In this document: in pieces, positions 60,940 to 64,000 of the stretch
Layout: each line of letters opens with the position of its first letter
Numbering within the stretch: position 1 is the first letter of the stretch
DNA from: an uncultured Muribaculaceae bacterium
Lineage (GTDB): Bacteria > Bacteroidota > Bacteroidia > Bacteroidales > Muribaculaceae
NCBI GenBank assembly: GCA_910579185.1
Contig: CAJTTG010000004.1
Coordinates: 62,001-126,000, forward strand
Direction of reading: 5' to 3'
Length of the DNA: 64,000 nucleotides
Position numbers and translations under genes: made by a program
The notes under the pieces: model-generated
Seen by the model: the letters and a program-made list of their open reading frames with translations, nothing else
The model's database searches: none
What the model was told of the DNA's origin: nothing

Positions 60940-63900
60940 AGCTTGAGGCTTTAGCGGCGCAATATGCGTCGGATCCGAGAATAAAAGCACTCGACAAGGC
61001 TCTCGGATCGAAGAAAAATATAGTTGTCAAAGCTTATAACGCAGCCGGATCCTCGGCTGCGTTGGCTTTGTCGTCGATACGGCGCGGAGGCGTGCCGATG
61101 CTCGTTGTGGGCGACTCGGCCGACGATGCCGGGTATCTTTACCATGATCTGTCGCGTCTGGCCGGAGAGAATGCCGTGGCCATGTTGCCGTCGGCCTATA
61201 AGCGCGATATAAAGTACGGTCAGGTCGATCCTCCATCGCAGATCCTGCGCACTGAAGCTCTTGGCCGCTGGCATTCCGATCCGGAGCTGCGTTTTGTGGT
61301 CACTTATCCCGAGGCATTGGCCGAACGGGTTGCTTCGGCTGAATCAATTACTGATCATACACTCCATCTGAGTCTTGACCGTCAGGCCGATCTGACGGAA
61401 ACGGTGCGCTGGTTGCGAGATAATGCGTTCACGGAGGTGGACTACGTGTATGAACCCGGACAATTTGCCCTCCGTGGCTCGATTCTCGACATTTTCGGCT
61501 ACAGCCATGAGTTGCCCTACCGCATCGACTTTTTCGGCGACGACATAGACTCCATACGCACTTTCAGCACCGAGACGCAGCTCTCGGTAGAGAAGATGCA
61601 GCAGGTGGCCATCACATCCGACGTCCCGTCGCATTCCGCCGGAATGTCGCTGATGGAATTCATTGATCCGCAAACGCTGATCGCTGTGCGCGATGCTGAC
61701 TACACCCTTCAGCGCATCGCAGCCGTTGCCTCGCAGACATTCTCCGACAGTGCTCTTGTGGCTGATGAGGGGGATCGCACGGCAATGACACACGTGGTCG
61801 ATGCAGAGGAATTCGCTGCACGTTTCGGCTCGTTCCGCCGGCTGGTGTTCACCGGTGCCGACGCGGCTCCGGCTCCCGGCGAGGCGGCTGTCGACATGCG
61901 CTGTTCTCCGCAGGCGCTATATCATAAGAACTTCGACATCATAGCCGATTCTTTCGGCCATTTCCTGGCCGACGGGTTTGAGATTCTCATACTCAGCGAC
62001 AGCGAGAAGCAGATAGAGCGTCTGCGCGACATCTTTGCCGACCGTGGTGACGATATCCGTTTCACCCCGGTTGAATCTACGCTCCACGAAGGTTTTGTGG
62101 ATCACGCTTCGGCGCGGTGTGTGTTCACGGATCATCAGATCTTCGACCGTTTCCATAAGTACAATCTCAAGAGCGACCGTGCACGTTCCGGAAAGGTTGC
62201 ATTGTCGCTGAAAGAACTCGCATCAATCGAGCCGGGCGACTATATAGTCCATGTGGATCATGGCGTAGGGCGATTTTCGGGGCTCTACCGCACCAATGTC
62301 GCCGGACGCACGCAGGAGATGATCAAGCTGACGTATGCCAACGATGATATTATTTTTGTGTCGATCCATTCGCTGCATAAATTGGCCAAATACCGTGGTA
62401 AAGAGGGGATTCCGCCAAAGATAAATAAGTTGGGATCGGGTGCGTGGAACCGGGTGAAGGAGCGCACCAAGTCCAAACTGAAGGATATAGCACGCGATCT
62501 GATCAAGCTGTATGCCGAGCGTCGCAATCAGAAAGGCTTCGGATATTCCCCCGACAGCTATATGCAGCACGAGCTGGAGGCTTCGTTTGTCTATGAGGAC
62601 ACACCCGATCAGCTGACAGCCACCAAGGCCGTAAAAGCCGATATGGAGAGCGACCGTCCGATGGATCGTCTGATCTGCGGCGATGTAGGCTTCGGCAAGA
62701 CTGAGATCGCTGTACGCGCGGCTTTCAAGGCGGCTGCCGACAATAAGCAGACAGCTGTGCTTGTGCCGACAACGGTGCTTGCCTATCAGCATTACAACAC
62801 TTTCTCGCGCCGCCTGAAGGATTTCCCGGTGAGGGTCGACTATATTTCCAGGGCGCGGACTCCGAAGCAGGTCAAGCAGATTCTCGCTGACCTGGCCGAC
62901 GGAAAGATTGATATTCTGATCGGAACTCACAAACTGATAGGCAAGAATGTGAAATTCAAGGATCTCGGACTGCTTGTGGTTGATGAGGAACAGAAGTTTG
63001 GCGTAGCTGTCAAAGAGCGTCTCAAGCAACTTAAAACCAATGTGGACACGCTGACAATGAGTGCGACCCCCATACCGCGTACGCTGCAATTCTCGCTGAT
63101 GGGCGCGCGCGATCTGAGCGCGATCACCACACCGCCTGCCAACCGCTATCCTATCCTCACTTCTGTGACGGCGCTGACGGATGATGTGGTCAGCGAGGCC
63201 ATCAATTTCGAAATGTCGCGCAATGGTCAGGTGTTCATGATCAACAACCGCATAGAGGGGCTTAACGAGCTTGAGGCTATGGTGCGCCGTCTGGTGCCTG
63301 ATGCGCGTATAATCGTGGCTCACGGGCAGATGCCTCCGGAGAAACTTGAGAATGCTATTCTTGATTTCGCCAACCATGACTATGACGTGCTGCTCGCAAC
63401 GACCATTGTGGAGAGCGGCATTGATATGCCGAATGTAAACACTATCATAATCAACAACGCCCAGAATTTCGGACTCAGCGAGCTGCATCAGCTCCGTGGG
63501 CGTGTGGGACGCAGTTCACGCAAGGCGTTCTGCTATCTGACCGTGCCGCCTCACAATCCGTTGAGTCCCACGGCGCGACGTCGCCTTCAGGCTATCGAGA
63601 ATTTCAGCGATCTCGGAAGCGGTATCCATATCGCGATGCAGGATCTTGACATCCGCGGCGCCGGAAATCTGCTCGGTGCGGAGCAGAGCGGTTTCATTGC
63701 CGATCTTGGCTATGAGACATATCAGAAGATACTTAAGGAGGCCGTCACAGAACTTCGCACCGAGGAATTCGGCGATTTGGCCGCAGAAGAGGTGGCCGGA
63801 AGTGAGAACGGGGAAACGGAATATGTTGCCGACTGCATTATAGAAAGCGATCTTGAACTGCTGCTGCCGGCTGATTATGTGCCGCAGGAGAGCGAACGAA

Positions 63901-64000
63901 TATCTCTTTATCAGGAGCTTGATTCAATAGAACGGGAGACGGATCTCCATGATTTCAAATCGCGTCTGCTCGACCGTTTCGGAAAGATTCCGCATGAGGC
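60936..64000 (+). CDS. mfd: Transcription-repair coupling factor Mfd (3-prime end beyond window)
   Basis: The frame is open from ATG 60936 to the window edge (about 1021 codons; about 100 are missing). Mfd is a RecG-like DNA translocase that removes stalled RNA polymerase and recruits UvrA. The UvrB-homology part (residues 1-300), the RNA polymerase-interacting domain with GDYIVHVDHGVGRFSGL, Walker A GDVGFGKTEIA, DEEQKFGV, SATPIPRTL, and VESGIDMPNVN, QLRGRVGRSSRKAF are all in order. It is coupled to the protease gene by the ATGA overlap. uvrC is at 41 kb. Confidence 0.96.
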   Translation, partial: MKLEALAAQYASDPRIKALDKALGSKKNIVVKAYNAAGSSAALALSSIRRGGVPMLVVGDSADDAGYLYHDLSRLAGENAVAMLPSAYKRDIKYGQVDPPSQILRTEALGRWHSDPELRFVVTYPEALAERVASAESITDHTLHLSLDRQADLTETVRWLRDNAFTEVDYVYEPGQFALRGSILDIFGYSHELPYRIDFFGDDIDSIRTFSTETQLSVEKMQQVAITSDVPSHSAGMSLMEFIDPQTLIAVRDADYTLQRIAAVASQTFSDSALVADEGDRTAMTHVVDAEEFAARFGSFRRLVFTGADAAPAPGEAAVDMRCSPQALYHKNFDIIADSFGHFLADGFEILILSDSEKQIERLRDIFADRGDDIRFTPVESTLHEGFVDHASARCVFTDHQIFDRFHKYNLKSDRARSGKVALSLKELASIEPGDYIVHVDHGVGRFSGLYRTNVAGRTQEMIKLTYANDDIIFVSIHSLHKLAKYRGKEGIPPKINKLGSGAWNRVKERTKSKLKDIARDLIKLYAERRNQKGFGYSPDSYMQHELEASFVYEDTPDQLTATKAVKADMESDRPMDRLICGDVGFGKTEIAVRAAFKAAADNKQTAVLVPTTVLAYQHYNTFSRRLKDFPVRVDYISRARTPKQVKQILADLADGKIDILIGTHKLIGKNVKFKDLGLLVVDEEQKFGVAVKERLKQLKTNVDTLTMSATPIPRTLQFSLMGARDLSAITTPPANRYPILTSVTALTDDVVSEAINFEMSRNGQVFMINNRIEGLNELEAMVRRLVPDARIIVAHGQMPPEKLENAILDFANHDYDVLLATTIVESGIDMPNVNTIIINNAQNFGLSELHQLRGRVGRSSRKAFCYLTVPPHNPLSPTARRRLQAIENFSDLGSGIHIAMQDLDIRGAGNLLGAEQSGFIADLGYETYQKILKEAVTELRTEEFGDLAAEEVAGSENGETEYVADCIIESDLELLLPADYVPQESERISLYQELDSIERETDLHDFKSRLLDRFGKIPHE

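Noticed and set aside
62223..63488. 421-codon open frame on the minus strand
   Set aside because: It lies wholly within mfd, which has all its helicase motifs in the other strand; the antisense frame has no recognisable protein features.

Overview
The window is 64 kb of a Bacteroidales chromosome, most likely a Muribaculaceae-type gut bacterium. The reasons are a SusC/SusD polysaccharide-utilisation locus, DUF1735, DUF2723, GldD/GldE and C10 (streptopain-like) proteins, an almost complete lack of Shine-Dalgarno sites, and many copies of the Bacteroidetes -7 promoter element TAnnTTTG. Family assignments come from reading translated sequence and remembering protein families; no search was run. 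No insertion sequence, integron, prophage or CRISPR array was seen.

Layout. 0-9.8 kb (mostly minus strand): myo-inositol-phosphate synthase, a PlsC-like acyltransferase, a GtrA-like membrane protein, PdxA, QueG, a NodB deacetylase and a 1156-residue DUF2723 membrane glycosyltransferase. 9.9-14.2 kb (minus): a CBS-less ACT protein, NAD kinase, a YgjP-like metallopeptidase, a GYF2/TM2 protein and an AlbA_2/ATPase regulator. 14.2-19.7 kb (plus): PdxJ with ExbB, ExbD and a TonB-like protein, then a probable structured RNA and three envelope proteins. 19.8-23.8 kb (minus): CysS, DUF3467, two NigD-like lipoproteins and a LolD-like ATPase. 24.1-32.4 kb (minus): a five-gene PUL (SusC, SusD, GH18 endoglycosidase, two DUF1735 lipoproteins) that looks built to harvest N-linked glycans. 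32.9-37.9 kb (minus): a nucleoside kinase, a glycosyltransferase and a C10 protease. 38.3-44.7 kb (mainly plus): YbeY, MnmG, a perfect parS site, Apt, UvrC and an M48 peptidase. 44.7-51.5 kb (minus): tRNA-Tyr, a TPR protein, an S24 repressor, the PPTase-GldD-GldE set and a large secreted repeat protein. 51.9-57.5 kb (plus): YfhO, a GIHSPF protein, a XerD-like recombinase, GluQ-RS and an HD hydrolase. 57.5-64 kb: an alpha/beta hydrolase, two tRNA-Asn, a C-terminal processing protease and Mfd, which runs off the right edge.

The most interesting signals are regulatory. They are: an 18-bp perfect palindrome placed on both predicted start sites of the divergent pdxJ and nadK operons; two face-to-face -7 boxes at 43.88 kb; an identical 15-bp direct-repeat motif at the same distance upstream of the PUL promoter and of an unlinked secreted-protein promoter; a parS site beside mnmG, suggesting closeness to the replication origin; a probable 340-nt noncoding RNA at 17.1 kb; and nearly G-free ACTCT spacers inside the pdxJ-exbB-exbD-tonB operon.
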